A stretch of DNA of 64,000 nucleotides, from the NCBI RefSeq assembly GCF_003944755.1, contig NZ_RWGU01000047.1, positions 124,001-188,000 of the forward strand, written 5' to 3'. This document shows, piece after piece, positions 7,865-16,743 of the stretch. This DNA comes from Rhodovulum robiginosum. Lineage in GTDB: Bacteria > Pseudomonadota > Alphaproteobacteria > Rhodobacterales > Rhodobacteraceae. How positions within the stretch are numbered: the first letter of the stretch is position 1; the number at the start of each line of letters is the position of its first letter. Under the pieces are notes generated by a model that saw only the letters and a program-made list of their open reading frames with translations, did no database searches and was not told where the DNA came from. The position numbers and the translations under genes are program-made.

Positions 7865-8278
7865 ATGACGGCGCAGAACGGCAAGGATCTGTTGATCAAG
7901 CTCGACATGACCGGCGACGGTCAGTTCGAGACCATCGCGGGGCTGCGGGCCACGCGCATCGGCTTCAACGCCGAGACGGTGGACGTGACCAGCCTGGAAT
8001 CGGCGGGGGGCTGGCGCGAATTGCTGGCTGGCGCGGGCGTGAAAACGGCCTCGATCAGCGGATCGGGCGTATTCAAGGACGCGGGCACCGACGAGCGGGC
8101 GCGGCAGATATTCTTCGACGGGGAGACGCCTGATTTTCAGGTCATCATTCCCGATTTCGGGGTGGTGCAGGGGCCGTTCCAACTGTCTTCGATCGAGTAT
8201 GCCGGCAGCCATAACGGCGAGGCCAGCTATGAGTTGAGCCTCGCCTCGGCCGGCGCGCTGAGCTTTACCGCGCTGTGA
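7865..8278 (+). CDS. GTA gp9, major tail (tube) protein
   Basis: 137-residue tail tube subunit, orfg9 of RcGTA, of the TP901-1 major tail protein type. The family's TVDVTSLESAGGWRELLAGA and SISGSGVFKDAGTDERARQI segments are present, as is the late EYAGSHNGEASYELSLASAG. The upstream GGAGAATGGAACA gives a good ribosome site. The stop codon TGA shares its last base with the ATG of the next gene. Confidence 0.93.
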   Translation: MTAQNGKDLLIKLDMTGDGQFETIAGLRATRIGFNAETVDVTSLESAGGWRELLAGAGVKTASISGSGVFKDAGTDERARQIFFDGETPDFQVIIPDFGVVQGPFQLSSIEYAGSHNGEASYELSLASAGALSFTAL

Positions 8279-8610
8279 TGGCGAACCCATACGCGGGCGA
8301 GGTGGTGCTGGTGCTGGACGGCCGGCGCCACGTGCTGAAGCTGACTCTGGGCGCGCTGGCCGAGCTGGAGGCGGCGCTGGAGGCAGACACGCTGGTCGCG
8401 CTGATCGAGCGGTTCGAGGAGGGGCGGTTTTCGGTGCGCGATGTGCTGGCGCTGCTGCTTGCGGGGCTCAGGGGCGGCGGCTGGCAGGGCAGTGCGGCCG
8501 AGCTGTCCGCGGCCGAGATCGGCGGCGGGCCGGGGGCGGCGGCGCGGGCGGCGGCGATGCTGCTGGCCCGCGCCTTCGCCACGCCGGGGGCGGGCGATGA
8601 CGCGCTTTGA
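8278..8610 (+). CDS. GTA gp10, GTA tail-tube gene transfer agent family protein
   Basis: 110 residues, orfg10 of RcGTA. It begins MANPYAGEVVLVLDGRRHVL and has the family's LTLGALAELEAALEA. Together with the next short gene it holds the position of tail assembly chaperones that precede tape-measure genes in siphophages. It overlaps the next ATG (8597) by 14 bp, which resembles the G/GT chaperone layout but with a separate start instead of an obvious slippery site. Confidence 0.88.
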   Translation: MANPYAGEVVLVLDGRRHVLKLTLGALAELEAALEADTLVALIERFEEGRFSVRDVLALLLAGLRGGGWQGSAAELSAAEIGGGPGAAARAAAMLLARAFATPGAGDDAL

Positions 8611-8791
8611 CTGGCCGGCGCTGATGCGCGCCGGGATCGCGGGGCTGGGGCTGAGACCGGCCGAGTTCTGGGCGCTGACGCCGGTGGAATTGATGCTGAT
8701 GCTGGGGGTCGGGGCGGGGCCGCCGCCGATCAGCCGGGCGCGGCTGGACGAACTGGCGCGCGCCTTCCCGGATATTTCCGAAAAGGGCTGA
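8597..8791 (+). CDS. GTA gp10.1, small phage tail assembly chaperone
   Basis: 64 residues (MTRFDWPALMRAGIAGLGLR, then PAEFWALTPVELMLML), typical of the short rcc01693-like tail assembly chaperone. ATG at 8597 lies inside the end of gp10. The aromatic FWALTPVEL segment is the recognisable part of the family. It ends 3 bp before the tape measure gene. Confidence 0.85.
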   Translation: MTRFDWPALMRAGIAGLGLRPAEFWALTPVELMLMLGVGAGPPPISRARLDELARAFPDISEKG

Positions 8792-8794
8792 GAA

Positions 8795-9448
8795 ATGACG
8801 GATATCGACGACCTGGAGGCGCAGATCGACGCGCTGGAGGACACGATGGGCGGCGCGCGGGGCGTGGCTGCGGCCTTTGCGGCGGAACTGGCAGGGATGC
8901 GCGAAAGCCTGACGCTGACCAACCGCGAGGTAGGAACGCTGTCGCGCTCGATCGGTCGGGGGCTGCGGGGGGCCTTCGACGGGCTGGTTTTTGACGGGGT
9001 GAAGGCGTCGGAGGCGATGCGCGGGCTGGCGCGGTCGATCCTCGACGCGACCTATTCGGCGGCAGTGAGGCCGGTGCAGAACCACCTGGGCGGTTTGATC
9101 GCGGGTGGCATCGAGGGGCTGGTGAGCGCCGCGGTGCCGTTTGCAAAGGGGGCGGCCTTTACCCAAGGGCGCGTGGTGCCCTTTGCCAGCGGCGGCGTGG
9201 TGCGCGAGGCACGCACCTTTCCGATGCGGGGCGCGACCGGGCTGATGGGCGAGGCGGGGCCCGAGGCCATTTTGCCGCTGGCACGCGGGGCCGACGGGCG
9301 GCTGGGGGTGGCCAGCGCGGGCGCGGGGCGGCAGGTGCATGTGACGATGAACGTCACCACGCCCGACGTGCAGGGCTTTCGCCGCAGCCAGAGCCAGATC
9401 GCCGCCGAAATGGGCCGGGCGCTGGCGCGCGGCCAGCGAAACCGCTGA
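8795..9448 (+). CDS. GTA gp11, tape measure protein
   Basis: 217-residue tape measure, very short compared with siphophage tape measures and close to that of RcGTA, whose tail is about 50 nm. The first half is helical and coiled-coil-like (IDDLEAQIDALEDTMGGARG). The central part has Ala/Gly-rich hydrophobic segments (NHLGGLIAGGIEGLVSAAVP). The end has the GEAGPEAILPLARG motif common in phage tail tape measures. Confidence 0.92.
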   Translation: MTDIDDLEAQIDALEDTMGGARGVAAAFAAELAGMRESLTLTNREVGTLSRSIGRGLRGAFDGLVFDGVKASEAMRGLARSILDATYSAAVRPVQNHLGGLIAGGIEGLVSAAVPFAKGAAFTQGRVVPFASGGVVREARTFPMRGATGLMGEAGPEAILPLARGADGRLGVASAGAGRQVHVTMNVTTPDVQGFRRSQSQIAAEMGRALARGQRNR

Positions 9449-9460
9449 GGGGAGAGAAAT

Positions 9461-10093
9461 ATGGCATTCCACGAGGTTAGGTTTCCGGCCAATCTGAGCT
9501 TTGGCTCGGTCGGCGGGCCCGAGCGGCGCACCGAGATCGTCACCCTGGCCAACGGGTTCGAGGAGCGCAACACGCCCTGGGCCGATGCGCGGCGGCGCTA
9601 TGACGCCGGGGTCGGGCTGCGTTCGCTCGACGATATCGAGACGCTGATCGCGTTTTTCGAGGCACGGCGGGGGCAGCTCTACGGATTTCGCTGGAAGGAC
9701 TGGTCGGACTACAAGTCGTGCCGCCCGTCGCGGGAGGTGGCGTTCGACGACCAGATCATCGCCCATGGCGACGGCGCGACGCGCGATTTTCAGCTCATCA
9801 AGACCTACCACTCGGGCGGGGTGCGCTATGCCCGGCCCATCGTCAAGCCGGTGGCGGGCAGCGTGCGGATCGGCCTCGACGGCGAGGCGCTGGTCGAAAC
9901 GGTGCATTTCACGGTGGATGCCGCGACCGGGTTGGTGAGCCTGGTCGACGCGCCCGATATCGGGGCCGAGGTGACGGCCGGGTTCGAGTTCGACGTGCCG
10001 GTGCGCTTCGATACGGACAGCATCCAGACCTCGGTGGCCAGCTTCCAGACCGGCGACGCGCCGCAGGTGCCGGTGGTGGAGGTGCGGGTATGA
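9461..10093 (+). CDS. GTA gp12, DUF2460 distal tail protein
   Basis: 210 residues of DUF2460, the distal tail protein that caps the tube and starts the baseplate. Diagnostic strings are MAFHEVRFPANLSFGSVGGP, the RRRYDAGVGLRSLDDIETLI segment, GFRWKDWSDYKSC and the late RFDTDSIQTSV. A GGGGAGAGAAAT ribosome site precedes it. The stop overlaps the gp13 start by 4 bp. Confidence 0.93.
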   Translation: MAFHEVRFPANLSFGSVGGPERRTEIVTLANGFEERNTPWADARRRYDAGVGLRSLDDIETLIAFFEARRGQLYGFRWKDWSDYKSCRPSREVAFDDQIIAHGDGATRDFQLIKTYHSGGVRYARPIVKPVAGSVRIGLDGEALVETVHFTVDAATGLVSLVDAPDIGAEVTAGFEFDVPVRFDTDSIQTSVASFQTGDAPQVPVVEVRV

Positions 10094-10977
10094 GTGTGCC
10101 GGAGGGCTTGCAGGCGCATCTTGAAACCGGGGCCACGACGCTGTGCCGGGCCTGGGCTGTGACGCGGCGCGACGGGGTGGTGCTGGGCTTTACCGATCAC
10201 GACCGGGATTTGCGCTTTGGCGGGGTGCTGTTCCGCGCCGAGAGCGGGCTGACGGCACGGGCGCTGAGCCAGACCACGGGGCTGTCGGTGGACAATACCG
10301 AGGCCGTGGGCGCGCTGACCGCCGAGGCCCTGCGCGAAGAAGAGATTGCAGCGGGGCGCTACGACGGCGCCGAGGTGCGTGCCTGGCTGGTGAACTGGGC
10401 CGATTCCGATCAGCGGGTGGAGCAGTTTCGCGGCACGCTGGGAGAGATCACCCGGCGGGGCGCGGCCTTTCAGGCCGAACTGCGCGGACTGGCCGAGGCG
10501 CTGAACCAGGTGCAGGGGCGGGCTTATCAGCGGCCCTGTTCGGCTGTGCTGGGCGATGGGCGCTGCCGGGTGGACCTGAGCGCGCCGGGGTATTCCTCGG
10601 AACGGATGGCGGAAGAGGTGGCGGGGGCGCAAGTGTTCCGTTTTGCCGGGTTCGCGGGGTTCTCGCCCCGGTTTTTCGAGGCCGGGCGGCTTAGGGTGCT
10701 GTCGGGCGCGGCTCAGGGGCTGGTCGGTTTGATCAAGAACGACCGGGTAGACGGCGCGGCCCGTGTTGTCGAGCTGTGGCAGGCGCTGGGGGCCGAGGTC
10801 GTGCCCGGAGACATGCTGCGGCTGGAGGCGGGGTGCGACAAGCGGGCAGAGACCTGCCGGGTGAAATTCTGCAATTTCATAAACTTCCAAGGCTTTCCGC
10901 ATCTGCCGGGCGAAGACTGGCTGATGGTCTACCCGGTGAGCGACGGGACCAACGACGGCGGGAGCCGACGGGCGTGA
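10090..10977 (+). CDS. GTA gp13, DUF2163/BR0599 tail hub protein
   Basis: 295 residues. The N-terminal DUF2163 part contains FTDHDRDLRFGGVLFRAESG. The C-terminal phage_BR0599 part contains GCDKRAETCRVKFCNFINFQ then GFPHLPGEDWL. Four Cys in the C-terminal region (RPCSAVLGDGRC and CDKRAETC/KFC) are the kind of residues that bind an Fe-S cluster in the related lambda tail-tip protein L; that role here is inference. The stop overlaps the gp14 GTG start. Confidence 0.92.
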   Translation: MSVPEGLQAHLETGATTLCRAWAVTRRDGVVLGFTDHDRDLRFGGVLFRAESGLTARALSQTTGLSVDNTEAVGALTAEALREEEIAAGRYDGAEVRAWLVNWADSDQRVEQFRGTLGEITRRGAAFQAELRGLAEALNQVQGRAYQRPCSAVLGDGRCRVDLSAPGYSSERMAEEVAGAQVFRFAGFAGFSPRFFEAGRLRVLSGAAQGLVGLIKNDRVDGAARVVELWQALGAEVVPGDMLRLEAGCDKRAETCRVKFCNFINFQGFPHLPGEDWLMVYPVSDGTNDGGSRRA

Positions 10978-11396
10978 GCCGGGCGTTGACCGAGGCGCGG
11001 GGCTGGATCGGCACGCCCTACCGCCACCAGGGCTCGGCCAGGGGCGCCGGGGCCGATTGTCTGGGGCTCTTGCGCGGCGTGTGGCGCGCGCTTTACGGGG
11101 CCGAGCCCGAGGCGGTGCCGGCCTACACGCCCGACTGGTCCGAGCCTGCGCGCGATGAACGGCTATGGTCCGCCGCCCGGCGGCATCTGATCGACAAACC
11201 TCTCGGCCAGGCCGCGCCCGGCGACGTGATCCTGTTCCGAATGCGCGCGGGCGGGGTGGCCAAGCATCTGGGCGTGCAGGGCGAGACCGGCCCGCACCCG
11301 ACATTCGTACATGCCTATTGGGGGCACGGCGTGGTGGAAAGCCCGCTGACCGGCCCCTGGGCGCGGCGCATCGTGGCGCGCTTCGCGTTTCCCTGA
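10974..11396 (+). CDS. GTA gp14, NlpC/P60-family cell wall peptidase
   Basis: 140 residues starting at GTG 10974 inside the stop of gp13. NlpC/P60 fold with the catalytic Cys in GADCLGLLRGVWR and a candidate catalytic His in GVAKHLGV. In RcGTA this protein is part of the tail tip and hydrolyses peptidoglycan peptides so that DNA can cross the recipient cell wall. The upstream frame from 10776 is a shadow of gp13. Confidence 0.92.
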   Translation: MSRALTEARGWIGTPYRHQGSARGAGADCLGLLRGVWRALYGAEPEAVPAYTPDWSEPARDERLWSAARRHLIDKPLGQAAPGDVILFRMRAGGVAKHLGVQGETGPHPTFVHAYWGHGVVESPLTGPWARRIVARFAFP

Positions 11397-11409
11397 GGAA
11401 GGACAGACC

Positions 11410-14400
11410 ATGGCGACAATCGTTCTTTCGGCCGTCGGCGCGGCGGCCGGTGCGGCTATGGGTGGCTCGGTGCTGGGGCTGTCCAGCGTCGTGGTGGGCC
11501 GCGCGATGGGCGCGACCCTGGGCCGGGTGATCGACCAGAAGCTTCTGGGCACGGGGTCCGAGGCGGTAAAGACCGGTCGTGTCGATCGCTTTCGCCTGAC
11601 CGGCGCGGGCGAGGGGGCGCCGGTGGGAAAGTGCTGGGGCCGGGTGCGGCTGGCCGGCCACGTGATCTGGGCCTCGCGCTTTCTGGAAACCGTCACCACC
11701 TCGGGGGGCGGCGGCAAGGGTGCGCCCTCGGCCCCGGAGGTGCGCGACTACAGCTACTCGGTGAGCCTGGCGATTGCGCTTTGCGAGGGCGAAATCCGGC
11801 GGGTGGGGCGGGTCTGGGCCGACGGCGGCGAGATCGCCCCGACCGGGCTGAACATGCGTGTCTATACGGGCTCTGTCGACCAGTTGCCCGATCCGAAGAT
11901 GGAAGCCGTCGAGGGGGCGGGGCAGGTGCCGGCCTATCGGGGACTTGCCTATGTGGTGATCGAGGATCTGGACCTTTCGCGTTTCGGCAACCGGGTACCG
12001 CAGTTTTCCTTCGAGGTGGTGCGTGCGGCCGACAGCGAGGTGCCCGATCTGGCGCGGCAGGTGCAGGGTGTGGCGCTGATCCCCGGCACGGGGGAATACG
12101 CGCTGGCCACGACGCCGGTGAACTATGCCGAGGGGCCGGGGGCCTATCGTGCGGCCAATCTGAACGCACCCTCGGGGCTGACCGATTTCCAGACGTCGCT
12201 GGAGCAGCTGCGCGCCGAGCTGCCCCGGTGCCGCTCGATCTCGCTGGTGGTGAGCTGGTTCGGCGATGACCTGCGCTGCGGGCAGTGCCGGGTGCGCCCC
12301 AAGGTGGAGCAGACCGAGGTCGATGGCGAGGAGATGCCCTGGCAGGTGTCGGGGCTGGCCCGCGGGGAGGCCGAGACGCTGGCCACGCTGGACGACCGCG
12401 TGGTCTATGGCGGCACGCCCACCGACCGCGCGGTGATGGAGGCGATTGCCGAGATCAATGCCGGTGGGCAGGAGGTGATGTTCTACCCCTTCATCCTGAT
12501 GGAGCAGATGGAGGGCAACGGATTGGCCGACCCATGGAGCGGGGCGGACGACCAGCCGCACTTGCCCTGGCGGGGGCGGATCACCCTGTCGGCAGCGCCG
12601 GGGCGGGAGGGCTCGCCCGATGGAACGGCAGAGGCGAATGCGCAGGTCGCGGTGTTTTTCGGCACCGCCGCCCCGGACGAGTTCGAGGCGGGGCCGGAGG
12701 GCGTATCCTATACCGGCAGCGACGGCTGGTCGTTCCGCCGCTTCATCCTGCATTATGCCCATCTCTGCGTGGCGGGCGGGGGCGTGTCGGCGTTTTGCAT
12801 CGGGTCCGAGATGCGCGGGTTGACGCAGATCCGCGGTGCGGGCGGCGGCTTTCCGACGGTGACGGAACTGGTGCGGCTGGCTGATGACGTGCGCTCGATC
12901 CTCGGGGACGAGACGAAGATCGGATATGCCGCCGACTGGTCGGAATATTTCGGCTATCACCCGCAGGACGGGTCGGGCGACCTTTACTTCCATCTCGATC
13001 CGCTTTGGGCCAGTCCGAACATCGATTTCATCGGCATCGACAATTACATGCCGCTCAGCGACTGGCGCGACGGGGACGAGCATGCCGACGCGTCGTGGGG
13101 CTCGATATATGCGCCAGGCTACCTGCGCGCCAATATCGAGGGCGGCGAGGGCTACGACTGGTTCTACCCCTCGGACGAGGCGGAGGTGGCGCAGCGGCGT
13201 GTGCCGATTACCGACGGGGCCTATGAAGAGCCGTGGGTCTGGCGCTACAAGGATATCCGCAACTGGTGGGGCAGCCACCATTACGAGCGGGTGGGCGGCG
13301 TGCGCAAGGCCACGCCCACGCCATGGGAGCCGCAGTCGAAACCGGTCTGGTTTACCGAGCTCGGTTGCGGCGCCATCGACAAGGGCACCAACCAGCCCAA
13401 CAAGTTTGTCGACCCGAAATCCTCGGAAAGCGCGTTGCCGAAATATTCCAGCGGGGCGCGAGACGATCTGATCCAGGCGCAATATCTGCGCGCGATGTTG
13501 GGCTATTGGGCCGAGCCCGGGGTGAACCCGGTGTCTGAGGTCTATGACGGGCCGATGATCGACCTCTCCCGCGCCCATGTCTGGGCCTGGGATTCGCGGC
13601 CCTATCCTCAATTTCCGGCGCTGGCCGATCTCTGGGCCGACGGCGAGAACTACGCCCGCGGGCACTGGATCAACGGGCGCGTGTCGGCCCAGAGCCTGGC
13701 CGCGGTGGTCGACGAAATCTGCCGCAGGGCGGGGGTGCCGGCGGTGGATGTCGCGCAGCTTTACGGGCTGGTTCGGGGCTATGCGCTGGAGGGGTTGAGC
13801 GAGGGCCGGGCGGATTTGCAGCCCTTGATGCTGGCCTATGGCGTGGAGGCGGCGGAGCGGGAGGGGAAGATCGTTTTCCGCAACCGGACAGGGCGGGCGG
13901 ACGGGGCGGTGGACCGGGCCCGGCTGGTCGAGTCCGAAGAAGGCGCCGATCTGGAGTTGGTGCGCAGCCCCGAGGCCGAGACCGCGGGGCGGGTGCGGCT
14001 GAGCTATGTCGAGGCCGAAGGCGATTTCCAGACGCGGGTGGCCGAGGCGGTGTTTCCCGACGAGGACAGCCTAACCGTGGCCGCCACCGAGTTTCCGCTG
14101 GCGCTGAGTGGCGGCGAGGGGCGGGCCATTGTCGAGCGCTGGCTGGCCGAGGCGCGGGTGGCGCGCGACACGGCGCGCTTTGCCCTTGCGCCTTCGGCGC
14201 TGGCGCTGGGGGCGGGCGACGTGCTGCGCCTGCCCTCGGAGGCGGGCGAGGCGCTTTACCGGGTCGACCGGGTGGAGCAGGGCACCGGGCGTGCGATCGA
14301 GGCGGTCCGGGTGGAACGCGGGGTCTATGTGCCCTCGGACGCCGTGGAAGATCGGGTGGCGCTGGCCCCCTTCGTGCCGCCCGTGCCGGTCTACCCGCTG

Positions 14401-15321
14401 TTTCTCGACCTGCCCTTGCTCAGGGGCGACGAGGTGCCCCATGCGCCGCATCTGGCGGTGGCCGCCGTGCCCTGGCCGGGCAGCGTGGCCGTTTACAGCG
14501 CCGTCAGCGATGCCGGCTATCGGCCGAACCTGACGCTGCGGGCGGGCGCGGTGATCGGGCGGACCGAGACGCCGCTTTACCGGGCCGAGCCGGGGCGCTG
14601 GGACCGGGGGCCGGCGCTGCGGGTGAAGGTCTTTTCCGGGGCGCTGAGCTCGGCCGAGATGGCCGAGGTGCTGGCGGGCGCAAACGCGGCGGCGATCGGG
14701 GACGGGACCTCGGAAAACTGGGAGGTGTTGCAGTTTTCCCAGGCCGAGCTGGTGGCGCCCTCGACCTACGAGTTGCGGCTCAGGCTCAGGGGGCAGGCGG
14801 GCAGCGAGGCGGTCATGCCCGATGCCTGGCCGGCGGGCAGCCTCTTTGCCCTGCTCGACGGCCGGCCCAGGCAGATCGACGTGCCGCTGTCGGCGCGGGG
14901 GTTGGAGCGGCATTACCGGATCGGCCCGGCGGGGAGGCCCTATGACGACCCGTCCTACCGGCACCGGAGCGAGGCATTTCGCGGCATCGGGCTGAGGCCC
15001 TACGCGCCCTGCCATCTGCGCGCGGCGCGACGGGCCGACGGGGCCATCGCGCTGGGCTGGGTGCGGCGCACGCGGATCGACGGCGATAGCTGGGAAGGGG
15101 TCGAGGTGCCGCTGGGCGAGGGGCGCGAGACCTATGCGGTGCGCGTGGTCTCGGGCGAGGGCGCGATCTTGCGCGAGGCGCAGGTGGGCGTGCCGGAATG
15201 GAGCTATGGCGCGGGGATGCAGGCCGCCGACGGCGCCGTGCCGCCCTTTTCCATCGAGGTGGCGCAGATATCGGACAGCTACGGGCCCGGGCCCTATCGG
15301 AGGATCGAGATCGATGAGTGA
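11410..15321 (+). CDS. GTA gp15, TIM-barrel host-specificity / tail tip protein
   Basis: 1303 residues, the largest gene of the cluster and close in size to RcGTA gp15. The N-terminus (about residues 1-60) is Gly/Ala-rich and may be membrane-seeking. A glycoside-hydrolase-like TIM barrel (GTA_TIM) covers roughly residues 430-750 (FIGIDNYMPLSDWRDGDEHA, KPVWFTELGCGAID). A phage tail_3 domain follows and a C-terminal receptor-contact region ends in SDSYGPGPYRRIEIDE. It forms the central fibre of the tail tip. The frame is intact. It overlaps the next gene by 8 bp. Confidence 0.95.
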   Translation: MATIVLSAVGAAAGAAMGGSVLGLSSVVVGRAMGATLGRVIDQKLLGTGSEAVKTGRVDRFRLTGAGEGAPVGKCWGRVRLAGHVIWASRFLETVTTSGGGGKGAPSAPEVRDYSYSVSLAIALCEGEIRRVGRVWADGGEIAPTGLNMRVYTGSVDQLPDPKMEAVEGAGQVPAYRGLAYVVIEDLDLSRFGNRVPQFSFEVVRAADSEVPDLARQVQGVALIPGTGEYALATTPVNYAEGPGAYRAANLNAPSGLTDFQTSLEQLRAELPRCRSISLVVSWFGDDLRCGQCRVRPKVEQTEVDGEEMPWQVSGLARGEAETLATLDDRVVYGGTPTDRAVMEAIAEINAGGQEVMFYPFILMEQMEGNGLADPWSGADDQPHLPWRGRITLSAAPGREGSPDGTAEANAQVAVFFGTAAPDEFEAGPEGVSYTGSDGWSFRRFILHYAHLCVAGGGVSAFCIGSEMRGLTQIRGAGGGFPTVTELVRLADDVRSILGDETKIGYAADWSEYFGYHPQDGSGDLYFHLDPLWASPNIDFIGIDNYMPLSDWRDGDEHADASWGSIYAPGYLRANIEGGEGYDWFYPSDEAEVAQRRVPITDGAYEEPWVWRYKDIRNWWGSHHYERVGGVRKATPTPWEPQSKPVWFTELGCGAIDKGTNQPNKFVDPKSSESALPKYSSGARDDLIQAQYLRAMLGYWAEPGVNPVSEVYDGPMIDLSRAHVWAWDSRPYPQFPALADLWADGENYARGHWINGRVSAQSLAAVVDEICRRAGVPAVDVAQLYGLVRGYALEGLSEGRADLQPLMLAYGVEAAEREGKIVFRNRTGRADGAVDRARLVESEEGADLELVRSPEAETAGRVRLSYVEAEGDFQTRVAEAVFPDEDSLTVAATEFPLALSGGEGRAIVERWLAEARVARDTARFALAPSALALGAGDVLRLPSEAGEALYRVDRVEQGTGRAIEAVRVERGVYVPSDAVEDRVALAPFVPPVPVYPLFLDLPLLRGDEVPHAPHLAVAAVPWPGSVAVYSAVSDAGYRPNLTLRAGAVIGRTETPLYRAEPGRWDRGPALRVKVFSGALSSAEMAEVLAGANAAAIGDGTSENWEVLQFSQAELVAPSTYELRLRLRGQAGSEAVMPDAWPAGSLFALLDGRPRQIDVPLSARGLERHYRIGPAGRPYDDPSYRHRSEAFRGIGLRPYAPCHLRAARRADGAIALGWVRRTRIDGDSWEGVEVPLGEGRETYAVRVVSGEGAILREAQVGVPEWSYGAGMQAADGAVPPFSIEVAQISDSYGPGPYRRIEIDE

Positions 15322-16024
15322 CACGGCGAATTTGCAATTGCCGCTGGTGCAGGCAGCGCAGGCGCAAAAACATGTGACGGTAAACGAGGCGCTGCTGCGG
15401 CTGGATGCGCTGGTGCAGTTGCGCCTGCAATCGGTGGAAGAGACGACGCCGCCGGTGGCGCCGGCGGACGGCGATGCCTGGGGCGTGCCGGCGGGTGCGG
15501 TGAACGATTGGGAGGGCCAGCAGGGCAGGGTGGCGATTGCCGACAACGGCGGCTGGGTGTTTGTGCAGCCCCTTGCAGGCTGGCGCGCCTGGGTCCTGGA
15601 CCGGGGCGGGCCGGCGGTGTTCGACGGGGCGCTTTGGGTGCGGGGGCTGACCGGTCACGGGGTGTTCGGGGCGGGACTGCGGTTCGAGACGCTGGATATC
15701 GAGCATGACATCGTGGCCGGCGGCGCGCAGGACACCGGGCCCGCGATCCCCAGCCATGCGATGGTGTTCGGGGTGACGGGCCGCGTGCGCGAGGAGATCA
15801 CCGGCACACTGACCTCGTGGCGGCTGGGGGCGGACGGGTCGGACAACCGCTTTGGCAGCGGCATGGGGCTGGCCGTGGGGTCCTACGCGATCGGGACGCT
15901 GTCCGCGCCGCTGACCCATTACGCGCCCTTGCCGCTGACGCTGACGCCGGAGGGCGGAGAATTCGCCGGCGGCAAGGTGCGGCTGGCGGTGCATTACTGC
16001 GCCTTGAGCCTGCCCGACCTGTGA
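15314..16024 (+). CDS. DUF2793 protein, probable GTA head-spike/fibre component
   Basis: 236 residues with the DUF2793 signature at the N-terminus (LQLPLVQAAQAQKHVTVNEA, then LLRLDALVQL). In R. capsulatus a DUF2793 protein (GhsA) builds the GTA head spikes from a separate locus. Here the gene is fused into the main cluster, overlapping gp15 by 8 bp. The C-terminal half looks like a receptor or carbohydrate-binding domain (GLRFETLDIEHDIVAGGAQD). Role as spike is inferred from the family and the position. Confidence 0.8.
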   Translation: MSDTANLQLPLVQAAQAQKHVTVNEALLRLDALVQLRLQSVEETTPPVAPADGDAWGVPAGAVNDWEGQQGRVAIADNGGWVFVQPLAGWRAWVLDRGGPAVFDGALWVRGLTGHGVFGAGLRFETLDIEHDIVAGGAQDTGPAIPSHAMVFGVTGRVREEITGTLTSWRLGADGSDNRFGSGMGLAVGSYAIGTLSAPLTHYAPLPLTLTPEGGEFAGGKVRLAVHYCALSLPDL

Positions 16025-16031
16025 GGCGCCG

Positions 16032-16340
16032 ATGCGGCCTGTTTTGCATGGCGACGCGGTGGCCGCGGCGCTGGCGTTGATGCCGTTGCCCGAGGCCGCG
16101 CGCGCGGGCGCGATCACCGCGATGCTGGCGCGGGCCGGGGCGGCGGATGCCTATCGCAAGCGGTTTGGCCGCTCCCATCCGCGCTGGGGCGACGGGTCGC
16201 TCATGGCGCTGGCGCGCGGCCGGCCGCTGCCGCCCGAGCCCGCGCTCGACGACGCGGGCTATTGCCGCTGCCTGTCGCTTGTGTTTGCGGCCATCGCCGA
16301 GTGGCGGGACCAGAAGGCGCGGCTTAGCGGGCGCAGCTGA
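16032..16340 (+). CDS. Small conserved GTA-end protein, unknown function
   Basis: 102 residues, Ala/Arg-rich and helical, starting 7 bp after the DUF2793 gene, so probably the last gene of the GTA operon. I do not recognise a functional domain. Visible pieces are MPLPEAARAGAITAMLARAG and a C-terminal YCRCLSLVFAAIAEWRDQ helix. Its last 17 bp overlap the 3' end of the convergent dksA-like gene, which supports both stops being real. Confidence 0.65.
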   Translation: MRPVLHGDAVAAALALMPLPEAARAGAITAMLARAGAADAYRKRFGRSHPRWGDGSLMALARGRPLPPEPALDDAGYCRCLSLVFAAIAEWRDQKARLSGRS

Positions 16341-16659
16341 TGCAGGTCGGGGTGGTCGGGTCGAGGTCGAGCCTGCCATGGGCGATTTCGTCGCCGCATT
16401 CGGTGCAATAGCCGAACTCGCCCTCCTCGATCCGGGCCAGCGCGGCGCGGATGCGCGTCGCCTGTCCGGCGCGGCGGGCCTGTGTGGCCTTGGCCATCGC
16501 CTGCTGCTGCAACGCATCCATCCGGCTGAGCCGGCCCACCGATTGCTGATCGAGTATCACCGTCTCGGTGCCCTCGGCGCCGCGAAGGCTATCCTGTTCC
16601 AGATCGCGCAGCATCTGCTCAAGCATGGCGCGAAAGGTGGCAATCTCTTCGTTTGTCAC
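16324..16659 (-). CDS. DksA/TraR-family C4 zinc-finger protein
   Basis: 111 residues, RNA-polymerase secondary-channel-binding family. A long helical part precedes a four-Cys zinc finger (CTECGDEIAHGRLDLDPT, then TPTCISC). It is shorter than E. coli DksA, like the DksA-like proteins of Rhodobacteraceae. I chose the GTG at 16659 because GAGG lies 8 bp upstream; another GTG is at 16665. It is divergent from cysE and convergent with the end of the GTA. Confidence 0.88.
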   Translation of the reverse strand: MTNEEIATFRAMLEQMLRDLEQDSLRGAEGTETVILDQQSVGRLSRMDALQQQAMAKATQARRAGQATRIRAALARIEEGEFGYCTECGDEIAHGRLDLDPTTPTCISCAR

Positions 16660-16743
16660 GGTCACAACCTCGCGCGTTGGGCGTAGATCTTGGCCTTTGA
16701 CTCCTATGTAGTGTAATCTCGCCATGCAATGAAAGGACGCGCC

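Noticed and set aside
9826-13665. Very long minus-strand frame (1279 codons) opposite gp13-gp15
   Set aside because: Mirror frame of GC-rich coding sequence; Arg/His/Pro-rich with no domain, and the plus strand holds well-defined GTA genes.
1253-16340. Reading the GTA cluster as a normal prophage
   Set aside because: No integrase, replication, repressor or lysis genes and no attachment site; gene order and protein sizes are those of the RcGTA cluster.
16681-16743. Promoter between the dksA-like gene and cysE (TTGACT near 16696)
   Set aside because: The -10-like TAATCT is only 11 bp away; no pair with usual spacing.
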